Shown: positions 45,935-54,936, numbered from the stretch's first letter. The stretch: DNA of 64,000 nucleotides from Candidatus Viadribacter manganicus (GCF_001679665.1 NZ_CP013244.1:1302001-1366000); one strand, 5' to 3'. Program-made: numbers and translations. Notes: generated by a model not told the origin, from the letters alone.

Positions 45935-46720
45935 TCACCGCACTGGCCCAGCCAATTGTTCGAGCGCCACTAGTCGCTCTTCATTTGTGGGATGGGTTGA
46001 AAGCCAGGCCAAGGGCTGAGCGGCGTTGTCAGCGCTCATGCGTCGCCAAAACGAAACCGCATCGGCTGGCGCATAACCGGCGCTGCGCATGACATCAACA
46101 CCCAGCCGGTCAGCTTCAAGTTCGTGCTGGCGCGAATACGGCAGCACCACCCCATACATAAGACCAAGCCCTAACGCCGCCGCCGCTTCATCGGCGTGCT
46201 CTCCCATTTCTTCAGACAACAAAACTTGCGCTGCACGCACGCCGACGCTGACGGCGAGCTGTTGGCTTAATCGCTCCGCCGCATGGCGCGCGGCGACGTG
46301 ACCAATCTCATGGCCCATCACTGCGGCGATCTCGCCATCGGAAGCGGCCAAATCAATCAAGCCGCGGAAAAACCCAACCTTGCCGCCCGGCAAAACGAAC
46401 GCATTGACCTCAGCGCTTTCGAACGCGACGAACTCCCAATTCACATTGGTCAAACCCGACGCATCGGCGATGGCGCGCCCTATCGCACCCAGCCTTTGTT
46501 GTATGCGCTCATCTTCAACACGAGGCGTCTGCGCTTGCAGATCAAGCCAGGCTTGATGAGATAATTGCGCCAGCATTTCATCGGAGACCAAAACCAATTG
46601 TCGCCGCCCGGTCGCCAAATTCTCCGAACATGCGCCCAGCGGCGCCAAAACCGCACCGGCGCCAAGCACTTGCAACAACCGACGGCGCGGCAAACTATTT
46701 AAACGATGCATCAAACTCAT
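45935..46720 (-). CDS. M48-family metalloprotease, lipoprotein
   Basis: A 261-residue protein with a basic leader and lipobox APLGAC (Cys31). The zinc site is HEIGH at 137-141, with the third ligand Glu in HELEADRLGVDVM. This pattern fits BepA/LoiP/YcaL-type periplasmic M48 peptidases that degrade misassembled outer-membrane proteins. It is encoded on the opposite strand from the neighbouring TIR gene and shows no operon partner. Confidence 0.88.
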   Translation of the reverse strand: MSLMHRLNSLPRRRLLQVLGAGAVLAPLGACSENLATGRRQLVLVSDEMLAQLSHQAWLDLQAQTPRVEDERIQQRLGAIGRAIADASGLTNVNWEFVAFESAEVNAFVLPGGKVGFFRGLIDLAASDGEIAAVMGHEIGHVAARHAAERLSQQLAVSVGVRAAQVLLSEEMGEHADEAAAALGLGLMYGVVLPYSRQHELEADRLGVDVMRSAGYAPADAVSFWRRMSADNAAQPLAWLSTHPTNEERLVALEQLAGPVR

Positions 46721-46909
46721 GACGCAGACCTAGGCGCCAAGAACGTCGCCGACAAGATTCGAACGCCGGTCGCGGCGCCTCGACATGAAGACCCCAACGA
46801 ACCGCCCCAAGCAACATATCGCAAGCCATGTTGGGCGCTCATGCTTGCTATTGGGGTTTTCAATTCCACCGCTCCTTTGCCTCCTGCTGAAGCGCCTTAC
46901 TTTAGTGTA

Positions 46910-46956
46910 GCGGACCGGGCCCCTCTGGCGATCGACCGATCGTGATGTCGGACTGC
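46910..46956 (+). ncRNA. ybhL-leader-like RNA motif, copy 1
   Basis: Outer stem GCGGACCG/CGGACTGC (one mismatch), conserved GGGCCCCTCTGG, a variable hairpin (CGATC-GACC-GATCG) and conserved GATGTCG. It matches copies at 52387-52434 and 54511-54557 in sequence and structure. It ends about 70 bases before ATG 47025, so it should lie in the 5-prime leader of that small gene. Confidence 0.65.
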
Positions 46957-47024
46957 ATGAAGGTGGGGCCGCACGCGGCAAAAGCACAGCGCCCCCTCTA
47001 AGAGCGATAAAAGGGAGCACGCAC

Positions 47025-47240
47025 ATGAACGTTATTCAGCGCCTTCTGATACGCGACGAGATTGACGCGCTCGAACTCGATCTGGCGCGGGCGCATGATC
47101 GCAGCCCTAACGAAGAACTTGAAATTCGCCAAAAGATAGCGCGCCTCGAACGCTTGATCGCACAACCGGCTCTACATCGCCGATCAGCGCCGCCCGCAAA
47201 GCCCTTCACTGGCGCCGAAGGCGCGGGGCCCCGCCAATAG
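47025..47240 (+). CDS. Small helical protein, possibly YdcH/DUF465-like
   Basis: A 71-residue protein with two predicted amphipathic helices (LIRDEIDALELDLARAHD and NEELEIRQKIARLERLIAQ) joined by a Ser-Pro-Asn turn, then a disordered basic tail. The helical-hairpin layout resembles DUF465/YdcH proteins, one of which is encoded after another copy of the same RNA motif at 54511. GGGAGC lies upstream of the ATG. Its leader carries RNA motif copy 1. Confidence 0.6.
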   Translation: MNVIQRLLIRDEIDALELDLARAHDRSPNEELEIRQKIARLERLIAQPALHRRSAPPAKPFTGAEGAGPRQ

Positions 47241-47406
47241 CGGCAATGCTCTGGTCTTACACCGCGAGAAAAGCTTGAGCATGGCGCGCCATGGCCCGAT
47301 CACTGTGACTTTGGCGTGCAACCTGCGCACCGGTCAAGGTCGACGTGATTCGGTTCTCTTGGCTGCGCCTCATCAAGTTTCGACCGGTTGATGCTGCCCG
47401 TCACAC

Positions 47407-48693
47407 TTAGACTGACTTCGATTTCGATTCATTGGCCGCCGAACCGAAGATGCCCTTGGCCATAAGCGAGGTCTCGCCGTCACGGCGCAGCTGAAACACT
47501 TCGGCGCGCAATTCATGCACGCGCTTATCGTCCGGCGCTGCAAGCGCGGCCAACTCGGCCAAGTGGCAAGCGACACGCACCTCGGTTTGCGCCAAGGCGC
47601 GGGCGCGTTCAGCAAGCTTGACCGCCCCGCCCGCAAGCGAGGCGATTTCCGCCCCAAGCATTGCCTCTTGCGCCGGCTTTAAATTGGCTGGATTGCCATC
47701 ATACCAACCCCCGTAAAGGCGCCAGATATTACGCACGACAAATTCAGGCTCATCATAGAGCGGCCTCAGATAAGGCTTCTCCAGCGCCGCCGGATCAACC
47801 TTGACGCTGTGGATGATATCGTTGAGCCGCGCGCCCTGGTTCATCAGTGCGATCGTTTCATCAACAAGCTTGTCGAGCGTGTCCGCCACGTCTGTCAGCA
47901 CGCTTTTGATGCGCGCGCGTCCCCCGATCGGCAAACCGTGCGCCGGCAAGAATAAGTCTGCATCGCGGCTCGCCATATCGCGAAGCGCGGCTGCCCATTC
48001 GCGCGGATAACGTTGCACCTTCTGGGGATTGCCGGCGTTGGGAAAATTCCAGATGAAAAAATCGCCAGCACAAATGGCTTTGTGCTTGTCGATCCAAGCC
48101 CAACTATGATCGTCGGTTTCGCCCTTGGCGTGATGCAACTCGATCGCAAGCCCGCCGACATCCATAGACATTGTGTCAAGGTAAGTGCGCTCGGGCTTAG
48201 GCGAGCTTTCCGGCAAAAATTGCGTTTCCCCAGAGATGTCATAACCGGCGCGGCGAAATTGGCCGAATTGGCGTTCATTGACGATGTGATTATAGCCATT
48301 GGTCAGGGCATAACGCTCAAAGCGCCGCGCGACATTGGCGTGCCCGCATACGCAAGGACGCGGATGATTGGCGCTGGCGGCGTCGGCCATAAAGGCTCCG
48401 CACCCGCCTACATGATCGACATGGCCGTGCGTGTAGACGATGGTGTTGAAACGATCCTTTTTCCAGCGTCTTATTTGCTCAACGACGCGCGAGCCGCCCG
48501 GCGGATTTGAGGTGTCGAAGGCGACCAGACCGTCATCGGTTTCAAATAAGATCGAATGAGAGAACGCCTCCACCATCGCCACACCGGGCCTAAGTTCGGA
48601 AAGCTGGTGATTGATGCGATTGATCGGACCAACTTGCGCAGCCGATTCCGCGCCGTCGATGATCGCGCTCGACATCGCCAACAAATCCGCCAT
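47407..48693 (-). CDS. MBL-fold hydrolase with alkyl-sulfatase-like dimerisation domain
   Basis: A 428-residue protein. The metallo-beta-lactamase motif THGHVDHVGG gives zinc ligands His89, His91, Asp93 and His94, and later LHHAKGETDDHSW, CAGDFF and LPAHG complete the sites. The C-terminal 150 residues (YGGWYDGNPANLKPA) resemble the dimerisation domain of SdsA-type alkylsulfatases. The enzyme probably hydrolyses an alkyl sulfate or related ester in the cytoplasm, as no signal peptide is seen. Confidence 0.85.
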   Translation of the reverse strand: MADLLAMSSAIIDGAESAAQVGPINRINHQLSELRPGVAMVEAFSHSILFETDDGLVAFDTSNPPGGSRVVEQIRRWKKDRFNTIVYTHGHVDHVGGCGAFMADAASANHPRPCVCGHANVARRFERYALTNGYNHIVNERQFGQFRRAGYDISGETQFLPESSPKPERTYLDTMSMDVGGLAIELHHAKGETDDHSWAWIDKHKAICAGDFFIWNFPNAGNPQKVQRYPREWAAALRDMASRDADLFLPAHGLPIGGRARIKSVLTDVADTLDKLVDETIALMNQGARLNDIIHSVKVDPAALEKPYLRPLYDEPEFVVRNIWRLYGGWYDGNPANLKPAQEAMLGAEIASLAGGAVKLAERARALAQTEVRVACHLAELAALAAPDDKRVHELRAEVFQLRRDGETSLMAKGIFGSAANESKSKSV

Positions 48694-48972
48694 TTTAACC
48701 CTCGCTAGAATGAGGCTTTATCCTGCGCCGATTTAAAGCCCCCGGCAATTGAAGGGCGGCGGCGCAACAAAGCTCCGGCAAAACAAGGACGGGTTCGCAT
48801 AAATCCCCCCTGGCGGCGCACCGCGCTCTTTGACGAACGTGCAGATGCCTGCGCCGCGCTTCAGCGAACTTGTGCGCTATTTCACAAATCGAACCGCAGC
48901 ATCACGCCCGCTCTTGCCGGACTCGCCCGCCCCGCTCTAATGGCGCTCAAAATGACCTCGCCCAGGAAAAAC

Positions 48973-50757
48973 ATGTCGCTTGATCCAGACGACAAAGAAA
49001 GACGGGCCATCGAGCTTGCGCTGGCGCAATTCAATCAAAGGTCCTGGAGCGACCACTTTGTCGCGCGTTTGGCCGCCATTGGCGTGTCGTCGCTGTTTGT
49101 AGCCTGGCTCGTCAGCCCCCAATGGGGCGCTTTCACCGCCGCTTGCGCGATGGTTGGATTTTTCTGGGATGCTTACGCCACGCGGACGCTTCACCGCGCG
49201 ATCGCGGGGTTTGCATCCTTCAACCTCGAACAAGCACGCGCTAAACGCAGAGCCATCATCGCCATCGTCACGGTCGGCAGCGCCATCTATTGCCTGCCCT
49301 ACGCCGCTTTGGCTTTAGCGCCTGAGCCTGGTCCCATTCTCGGCATGATCTTCGCGACCGGGGCGATGTCGCTCATTATCGGTCAGCACGTGCTGACAAG
49401 GTCAATGTCGCTCTGGACATTGCCGACACCGACTTTTGCACTGGGCGCCAACGCCATGATGCTCGCCGGCGCCGATGCAGCTTTGGGATGCGCCGCCTTC
49501 GCCTTGATCGCAGCCGCCAATGCCTACACTTTGGCGATGGCCGCCTGGCGCGCCTCGCAAGATCTCATCGATGCACAACTCAATGCAGAGTACGCTGCCG
49601 AAACCTTGGATCAGCAGGTGATTGTGCGCACCCGCGAACTTGCCTCCGCAATGGCCGAAGCCAAAGCCGCCAATGAGCAAAAATCTGCTTTCTTGAGCGC
49701 CGCCAGCCATGACCTTCGCCAGCCTTTGCAGGCCGCGACCGCCTATATGTCGGTGATTGAATCCAGAGCCGAAGCCGATATCGGCGCCATCGCTACAAAA
49801 GCGCTGACCGCGCTTGATGTCACCAATGACATTCTTGGCGCGCTTTTGGATGTCTCGCGCTTAAACGCCGGCGCGGTCGAGCTACGCACCAGAGACTTCT
49901 CAGCCGATAGCTTTCTGGCGCGACTAAAGCTCCAGTTCGAAACCGCAGCAGCCGACAAGAACTTGGACTTCATATGCAGCTTTTCGCCTTTAATGCTCCA
50001 CTGTGATCCCGACATGCTCGAACGCATTGTCGCAAACTATCTCTCCAACGCCATCCGCTACACACAGGCCGGCGCCGTCGAGCTCAGCTGCAGCCGCCGC
50101 GGTCACGTTGCGCGCCTCCAGGTTCGCGACACCGGCATCGGCATCGCCGCTGACAAATTGGACGCGATCTTCGATGAGTTCGTGCAATTAAATAATCTCG
50201 CCCGCTCCAGAACACATGGCTACGGACTTGGATTGTCGGTGGCAAAGCGCATTGGCGCCCTTATCAATTGCGCGACAGGGGTTGAATCTAAGCTTGGCGA
50301 AGGATCAACGTTTTGGGTCGACGTCCCGATCACCGACACCGCCCCTCGACCACTTGAATTGGCCGCCAGCGAGGCGCCTGCGCGCAAATTTACCCATGTG
50401 CTTTTAATCGAGGACGACGAGATGGTGGCTAGCGCCACAAATCTGGCGCTTGAAAATGAAGGCTATAAGCCCAAGCACGTCATGTCGGCGAAAGCAGCGC
50501 TCTTGGCCCTCGCCCATGGCTATCGACCCGATGTCATCATCTCCGACTTTCGCCTTCCCGACGGCTATGGCGCCGATCTCATCAACACACTGCGCCTTAA
50601 GACGGCGTCACCTATTCCAAGCCTATTGCTGACAGGCGACACTGTCCTTGGTGACGCTGAAGCCGAACGAGCCGGCATTCCGATCCTTCATAAGCCGGTC
50701 CCAGCACGTGTGCTGTTTGAAGCGCTGAGCAAATTAAAAGCAGCGCCAAGCCCCTAG
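48973..50757 (+). CDS. Hybrid histidine kinase with C-terminal receiver
   Basis: About 594 residues from ATG 48973 (AGGA upstream); ATG 48940 is an alternative. The N-terminal 190 residues have about six membrane helices, followed by a coiled coil. The HisKA motif is SHDLRQPLQAATAYM, with the His at 257 counted from 48940. The ATPase has LSNAIRYTQ, RDTGIGI and GYGLGLSV. A receiver domain (VLLIEDDEMVASA, VIISDFRLPDG, HKPV) ends the protein, suggesting a phosphorelay. The stop overlaps the convergent MAPEG gene by four bases. Confidence 0.9.
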   Translation: MSLDPDDKERRAIELALAQFNQRSWSDHFVARLAAIGVSSLFVAWLVSPQWGAFTAACAMVGFFWDAYATRTLHRAIAGFASFNLEQARAKRRAIIAIVTVGSAIYCLPYAALALAPEPGPILGMIFATGAMSLIIGQHVLTRSMSLWTLPTPTFALGANAMMLAGADAALGCAAFALIAAANAYTLAMAAWRASQDLIDAQLNAEYAAETLDQQVIVRTRELASAMAEAKAANEQKSAFLSAASHDLRQPLQAATAYMSVIESRAEADIGAIATKALTALDVTNDILGALLDVSRLNAGAVELRTRDFSADSFLARLKLQFETAAADKNLDFICSFSPLMLHCDPDMLERIVANYLSNAIRYTQAGAVELSCSRRGHVARLQVRDTGIGIAADKLDAIFDEFVQLNNLARSRTHGYGLGLSVAKRIGALINCATGVESKLGEGSTFWVDVPITDTAPRPLELAASEAPARKFTHVLLIEDDEMVASATNLALENEGYKPKHVMSAKAALLALAHGYRPDVIISDFRLPDGYGADLINTLRLKTASPIPSLLLTGDTVLGDAEAERAGIPILHKPVPARVLFEALSKLKAAPSP

Positions 50758-51167
50758 CGCACCCACAACGCCATCACCGCCCCGGCAAGCGCGCCCAGCA
50801 CCAAAGCCATGCTCGCTAAAAATTGGATGACAAAGCCCAGCTCGCGCTTACTGGGATCGGCCATATAACCCAGCCCATAAAAGATCCGCCCGACGATCCA
50901 AACCAGACCAATCGCGGCAGTGATGACGCCACTTTGATCCTGCGCCAGCCAAAACAAATGGCAAAGCCACAAGCCCGGCAAAAACATCGGCAGCCATTCC
51001 AGAGTATTTGCCTGCACGCGAAGAGCCCGCTCCAAGCGCGGATCGCCTGTCATCGCCGGCGCCTTGATGCCAGATGCGCGCCGCGCCGCACCAACGACGA
51101 TTACGGTCCAAAGATAGACCAGCAAGGCCACAACGGTGACGATGGCGACATAGGCGTGTGCTTGCAT
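50754..51167 (-). CDS. MAPEG-family membrane protein
   Basis: A 137-residue, four-helix membrane protein. RALRVQANTLEWLPMFLPGL contains the MAPEG pattern (Arg-x-x-x-Asn-x-x-Glu), and the last segment has GRIFYGLGYMAD. Eukaryotic relatives use glutathione in leukotriene or prostaglandin synthesis; bacterial roles are unclear. ATG 51167 is chosen because the helices begin there; the longer ORF start is unlikely. It is divergent from a LysR gene and is a likely LysR target. Confidence 0.85.
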   Translation of the reverse strand: MQAHAYVAIVTVVALLVYLWTVIVVGAARRASGIKAPAMTGDPRLERALRVQANTLEWLPMFLPGLWLCHLFWLAQDQSGVITAAIGLVWIVGRIFYGLGYMADPSKRELGFVIQFLASMALVLGALAGAVMALWVR

Positions 51168-51408
51168 AATTGGCCCTTGGCTTTTTTCAGCGCAACGCAA
51201 TGGCATGCTTTGTCGCCGTTCAAAAGCCTTCCTCTTGGCGAGCGCAGCGCTCGCCCCCGCCCCTGGCGCCGGTGAGCTGGCGCCTGAAAGCCAGAGCCTG
51301 GCCGCAAGCTCACGCTTGATCAATGTCAAGCCGCAACGGCTAATGGCGCGTTCTGTCGCTGCGCAAACGCCATTTCATTTGCCCAAGATCTCTCTTACCT
51401 CTTGGATC

Positions 51409-52299
51409 ATGCCGGCCCAAAAACCACGTTTGGTCAATCTCGACCTTGATCTGTTGCGCGCCTTCGTCGCGGTCGCTGAATCGCAAAGCTTTACCCGCGC
51501 CGGCGCCCGCCTTGGCCGCACCCAATCGACCATCAGCCTGCAAATCAAACGGCTTGAAGAGAGCGTCAATGCCGAGCTTTTTTCCCGCGACCCGCGCAAC
51601 GTCACTTTGACCGGTCACGGCGAAGCGCTTTTGGTGCAAGCGCGGCGGCTCTTGCGGCTCAATGATGAGATTATCGGTGAGATGTTCGAGCATTCTTTGG
51701 AGGGCGAAGTGCGCTTTGGCGCGCCCGAAGATTTCGCCACCACTCATCTACCTGGCATTTTAGGCGATTATGCCCGCGCCTACCCTCATGTCAGTCTTCA
51801 AGTCACCTGCGATTTGACTCTGCGTCTGATGGATAAATTGAGCCAAGGCGAACTTGACCTGGCTTTGATCAAACGCGAACCCATGGGCGCAGATGGCGGC
51901 GTGCCGGTTTGGCGTGAAGAATTGGTCTGGGTTGGCGCCGGTGAAGATGTCTTGCCGGCCGCAGCGCCCGCGCCTTTGATCGTCGCCCCAGCGCCATGCG
52001 TTTATCGCAAGCGCGCCACCAGCGCGCTCGATAAAGCCAACCGCCCCTGGCGCATCGCCTATACCAGCCCCTCGCTTGCCGGCCAGCAAGCCGCCTTACG
52101 CGCAGGCCTTGGCGTCACCGCATTGCCGACCGAAATGGTCCCCGCCGATTTGGTAAAGTTCGGGCCCGAGCAAGGCTTTCCAGCGCTTGCCGATGTTGAA
52201 ATCGCGCTGATGCGCGCCGGCAAAAGCTTGCCGGTAGCAGCCGAGCGTCTGGCCAATTTTATTCTGGCAAGCCTTAATGCCTCACGTCTGCAAAGCTGA
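51409..52299 (+). CDS. LysR-family transcriptional regulator
   Basis: A 296-residue LysR regulator. The N-terminal winged helix-turn-helix reads LDLLRAFVAVAESQSFTRAG and LGRTQSTISLQIKRLEE, and the effector-binding domain starts near VRFGAPEDFATTHL. It is divergent from the MAPEG gene with 241 bp between. The next gene downstream is read from its own structured leader, so it is probably not part of the same operon. Confidence 0.92.
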   Translation: MPAQKPRLVNLDLDLLRAFVAVAESQSFTRAGARLGRTQSTISLQIKRLEESVNAELFSRDPRNVTLTGHGEALLVQARRLLRLNDEIIGEMFEHSLEGEVRFGAPEDFATTHLPGILGDYARAYPHVSLQVTCDLTLRLMDKLSQGELDLALIKREPMGADGGVPVWREELVWVGAGEDVLPAAAPAPLIVAPAPCVYRKRATSALDKANRPWRIAYTSPSLAGQQAALRAGLGVTALPTEMVPADLVKFGPEQGFPALADVEIALMRAGKSLPVAAERLANFILASLNASRLQS

Positions 52300-52386
52300 C
52301 GCGATGGCAAATTTCGATCGCTAAGATTGAGAACATCAATCACTCCCAGGCTTTTGCTGGCCGCATCCGTCACCATCTCTCACTGG

Positions 52387-52434
52387 CCAGGCCGGGCCCC
52401 TCTGGCAGCGCAATGCGCTGCGATGTCGGACTGG
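52387..52434 (+). ncRNA. ybhL-leader-like RNA motif, copy 2
   Basis: Outer stem CCAGGCCG/CGGACTGG (one mismatch at the same place as copy 1), conserved GGGCCCCTCTGG, hairpin GCAGCGC-AAT-GCGCTGC, and conserved GATGTCG. It precedes a Bax-inhibitor-1 (YbhL-type) gene by about 115 bases, the position for which the alphaproteobacterial ybhL leader family was named. Confidence 0.75.
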
Positions 52435-52435
52435 A

Positions 52436-52517
52436 GGATTGCGAGGCGGATGAGCCGTTTTCGGCCCTCATCTTGCCTCCCGCTCCCCCACGGGGAACGC
52501 GCCTCCGCCCGCAATCC
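52436..52517 (+). promoter_or_regulatory. Branched RNA structure between ybhL-like motif and start codon
   Basis: GGATTGCG (52436-52443) and GGCGGA (52445-52450) pair with TCCGCC (52504-52509) and CGCAATCC (52510-52517), a 14-bp stem with one bulged base. Inside it are two hairpins: TGAGCCG-TTTT-CGGCCCTCA and TCCCC-CAC-GGGGA. The block lies 32 bases before ATG 52550 and could act as an expression platform for the motif upstream. Confidence 0.5.
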
Positions 52518-52549
52518 TACGATTGGATCAAGATCTAGGAGCAGGGCAC

Positions 52550-53281
52550 ATGGCCTTTGAAGATGTTCAGCCTAAAACCCCACCTGCGCGCGCTATAGCC
52601 GCCGATGCATTAGATGTCGGCTTGCGCCGTCACATGCTGGCGATTTTCAATTTTATGTTTGCCGGGCTCGCCTTAAGCGGCGCGGTTGGCTTTTTTCTCA
52701 TCCAATCCGGCGCCAGCGCACTCTTTTTCTCATCCGGACAAATGACGCCGTTAGGCTGGGGCGCAGTCTTTGCCCCGCTCGGGCTCTTGATGTTCGCCTC
52801 ATGGAAAAGCCAAAGCCTCAGCCTCAGCGCCACGCACGCAACCTATTGGGGCCTTGCGACATTGCAGGGAATAAGCCTTGCGCTGCTTTTTCAAAGTTTC
52901 ACCGGCCAAAGCATCGCCCAAATCTTCTTCATCACCGCCGCCGCATTCGGTGCGCTTAGCCTTTATGGCTACACAACCAAACGCGCGCTTTCAGGCATTG
53001 GCGTCTTCTTGATGATTGGCCTTGCCGGCGTCGTTATCGCCTCATTGGTCAATATCTTTATTCAATCCAGCTTGCTGCAATTTGTGGCCGCCGCCATCGG
53101 CGTTTTGGTGTTCGCCGGCCTCACCGCTTTCGACACACAGCGTCTCAAAGACGAATATATTGCCGGACTGAACGGCGATGTTGCGATGAAAGCTGCGATC
53201 TGGGGGGCGCTTAGCCTCTATCTCAACTTCATCAACCTCTTCCAAATGCTGCTGACCCTGTTCGGTCAACGCGAAGAATAA
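52550..53281 (+). CDS. Bax inhibitor-1/YccA-YbhL-family membrane protein
   Basis: A 243-residue protein with seven membrane helices. Family hallmarks are FNFMFAGLALSGAVGFFL near the start, TKRALSGIGVFLMIGL in the middle and AFDTQRLKDEYIAG before the last helix. Bacterial members (YetJ, YbhL, YccA) include pH-dependent calcium channels and FtsH modulators. AGGAG lies 8 bases before ATG 52550. Its leader contains RNA motif copy 2, and a TerC-family gene follows after 81 bp. Confidence 0.92.
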   Translation: MAFEDVQPKTPPARAIAADALDVGLRRHMLAIFNFMFAGLALSGAVGFFLIQSGASALFFSSGQMTPLGWGAVFAPLGLLMFASWKSQSLSLSATHATYWGLATLQGISLALLFQSFTGQSIAQIFFITAAAFGALSLYGYTTKRALSGIGVFLMIGLAGVVIASLVNIFIQSSLLQFVAAAIGVLVFAGLTAFDTQRLKDEYIAGLNGDVAMKAAIWGALSLYLNFINLFQMLLTLFGQREE

Positions 53282-53362
53282 TTTTTCATTTCTGAAAACT
53301 GACGGGCGTACGCGCTGGACTTGCGCGCGCGCCCGATCGGCTGGTGCGGAGATCAAACGCCG

Positions 53363-54400
53363 ATGGATTTTTTGACACAAGAATATGCAAGCCAGCCGCT
53401 TTGGCTTTGGTTCAGCTTTTTAAGCTTCATCGGCTTTTTGCTTTGGCTCGATCTTGGCCTCTTAAATCGCAAAGACGGCGTTGTCTCGCCGACCAAGAGC
53501 GCGCTCATGTGGGCCGGCTTTGCCTCTATCGCGATAGCATTCGGCTTTTATGTCGGCTTGGTGTTTGAACCCGACCCGCAATATTACGCATCGGCGGACA
53601 ATCTCAACCAACAAGCCGTGGTGCAATATTTCACCGGCTATCTGCTCGAGACCGCGCTTGCCTTCGACAACATCTTCGTTGTCTCGCTCATCTTCGGCTA
53701 TTTTGCCGTGCCGCGCGAATATCAACACCGGGTGCTGTTCTGGGGCATTATCGGCGCCATCGTCTTTCGCGCCATCTTCATTTCCGCCGGCGCGGCCGTG
53801 GTCAATTCATGGACCTGGGTGCTCTACATCTTCGCTGCGCTTTTGATTTTCACCGGTTGGAAAATGCTGACCGGTCATGGCCAAGATCTAAAACTTGAAG
53901 ACAATCGCTTCTTGGCCTTCGTACGTCGGCGCCTGCGCGTCACCGACACCATCGACAACCATAATTTCTTCGTCAAAAGACCCCACCCGGTCAGTGGCAA
54001 GACCGTGCTTTTCGCCACGCCGCTATTTTTGGCGCTGATCATGGTTGAGGCCGCCGACATCGTCTTTGCGGTCGATTCAGTGCCCGCGATCTTCGCCGTC
54101 ACGCGCGATCCCTTCATTGTCTACACATCGAACATCTTCGCCATTTTGGGCTTGCGTTCGATGTATTTCATGCTCGCCGCCGCTGTTGAGCGATTTAAAT
54201 ATCTAAAATATGGACTTTCACTCGTTCTGGTGCTCATCGGCGTCAAGATCATCTGGAACTTCGGTCTCTCCAAAGCTCTAGGTTGGGCGCCTTATCTTGA
54301 ACCGCATTGGGCCTTGATCATGACCCTTGGCCTGCTTGGCGGATCGATCATCTATTCGCTCTGGCGCACGCGCAAAACACCAGCGCTTGAGCAGAGCTGA
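53363..54400 (+). CDS. TerC/Alx-family membrane protein
   Basis: A 345-residue protein with eight or nine membrane helices. Conserved acidic motifs are GYLLETALAFDNIFVVSLI and MVEAADIVFAVDSVPAIFA, the metal-coordinating pairs of TerC proteins, which export manganese or protect against metal overload. ATG 53363 begins right at the conserved part. It is 81 bp downstream of the Bax-inhibitor-like gene, so both may be driven from the structured leader; a strong hairpin follows the stop. Confidence 0.9.
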   Translation: MDFLTQEYASQPLWLWFSFLSFIGFLLWLDLGLLNRKDGVVSPTKSALMWAGFASIAIAFGFYVGLVFEPDPQYYASADNLNQQAVVQYFTGYLLETALAFDNIFVVSLIFGYFAVPREYQHRVLFWGIIGAIVFRAIFISAGAAVVNSWTWVLYIFAALLIFTGWKMLTGHGQDLKLEDNRFLAFVRRRLRVTDTIDNHNFFVKRPHPVSGKTVLFATPLFLALIMVEAADIVFAVDSVPAIFAVTRDPFIVYTSNIFAILGLRSMYFMLAAAVERFKYLKYGLSLVLVLIGVKIIWNFGLSKALGWAPYLEPHWALIMTLGLLGGSIIYSLWRTRKTPALEQS

Positions 54401-54408
54401 AGACGTAA

Positions 54409-54437
54409 GCTGCGGCTGGAGGTGATCCAGCCGCAGC
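54409..54437 (+). terminator. Strong hairpin after the TerC gene
   Basis: A perfect 12-bp stem (GCTGCGGCTGGA / TCCAGCCGCAGC) closes the loop GGTGA nine bases after the TerC stop, followed by CTTCATCATC rather than a run of T. It probably ends or stabilises the ybhL-terC transcript and insulates the next leader. Confidence 0.65.
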
Positions 54438-54510
54438 CTTCATCATCGCCATTTGCTTATCTCATCGGCGCATCACTTTAACGCCCACATCAATGACCCA
54501 AATGAAGACC

Positions 54511-54557
54511 GTAGGTTCGGGCCCCTCTGGCGGCGTGCGCTGCGATGTCGAACCTAC
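54511..54557 (+). ncRNA. ybhL-leader-like RNA motif, copy 3
   Basis: Perfect 9-bp outer stem GTAGGTTCG/CGAACCTAC, conserved GGGCCCCTCTGG, hairpin GCGGC-GTGC-GCTGC (one G-U pair) and conserved GATGTCG. The outer-stem bases differ from copies 1 and 2 on both strands in a way that keeps pairing, which is evidence for a selected RNA structure. It ends about 48 bases before ATG 54606. Confidence 0.7.
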
Positions 54558-54605
54558 ATCGCGCGCGACGACAATCCTGCGTCAGCGGCGAGAAAGGACC
54601 ATGAT

Positions 54606-54734
54606 ATGATCCGCACAATAAGCGCCGTGCATGCGGCTTTACGCGCCAAAAAGCCAAAGCCCGCGAGGGCACAGCGGGCCAATCAGAACAACACAAACGC
54701 GGCTCGCGAAAAGCCAGTGACGGAGCGCAAATGA
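54606..54734 (+). CDS. Small basic protein
   Basis: A 42-residue ORF, Lys/Arg/Ala-rich (VHAALRAKKPKPARAQRA), without cysteines or a membrane segment. AGAAAGGACC lies upstream. Its TGA overlaps the ATG of the DUF465 gene by four bases, so it may be a real short protein or a leader that couples translation. It is the first ORF after RNA motif copy 3. Confidence 0.45.
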   Translation: MIRTISAVHAALRAKKPKPARAQRANQNNTNAAREKPVTERK

Positions 54735-54910
54735 TGGACGCGCGCATCGAGACCTTGAAACAACGCCACGCCAAGCTTGATCGGGAGATAGTGCAAGAAC
54801 AGGCGCGTCCAGTCTTTGACCCAGCACACGTCGGGGCCTTGAAACGCCGCAAGCTTGCCCTTCGCGACGTGATCGTCCTTTACGAAAAGACGCGCCCGAG
54901 CGCGCTTTAA
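54731..54910 (+). CDS. DUF465 (YdcH-like) small coiled protein
   Basis: A 59-residue helical hairpin: RIETLKQRHAKLDREIVQEQ, a DPAH turn, and ALKRRKLALRDVIVLYEK. This is the DUF465/YdcH pattern (helix, short turn, LKxxKLxLKD helix). Function is unknown. ATG 54731 overlaps the previous stop; a second ATG at 54734 is possible. It is probably co-transcribed with the zinc-ribbon gene 26 bp downstream. Confidence 0.75.
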   Translation: MMDARIETLKQRHAKLDREIVQEQARPVFDPAHVGALKRRKLALRDVIVLYEKTRPSAL

Positions 54911-54936
54911 AGCCAGATGAGATCTTGGAGTTCTAT

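Noticed and set aside
46706-46945. A 79-codon plus-strand frame
   Set aside because: It runs into the RNA motif copy 1 and has a low-complexity Pro/Ala-rich sequence without a ribosome-binding site.
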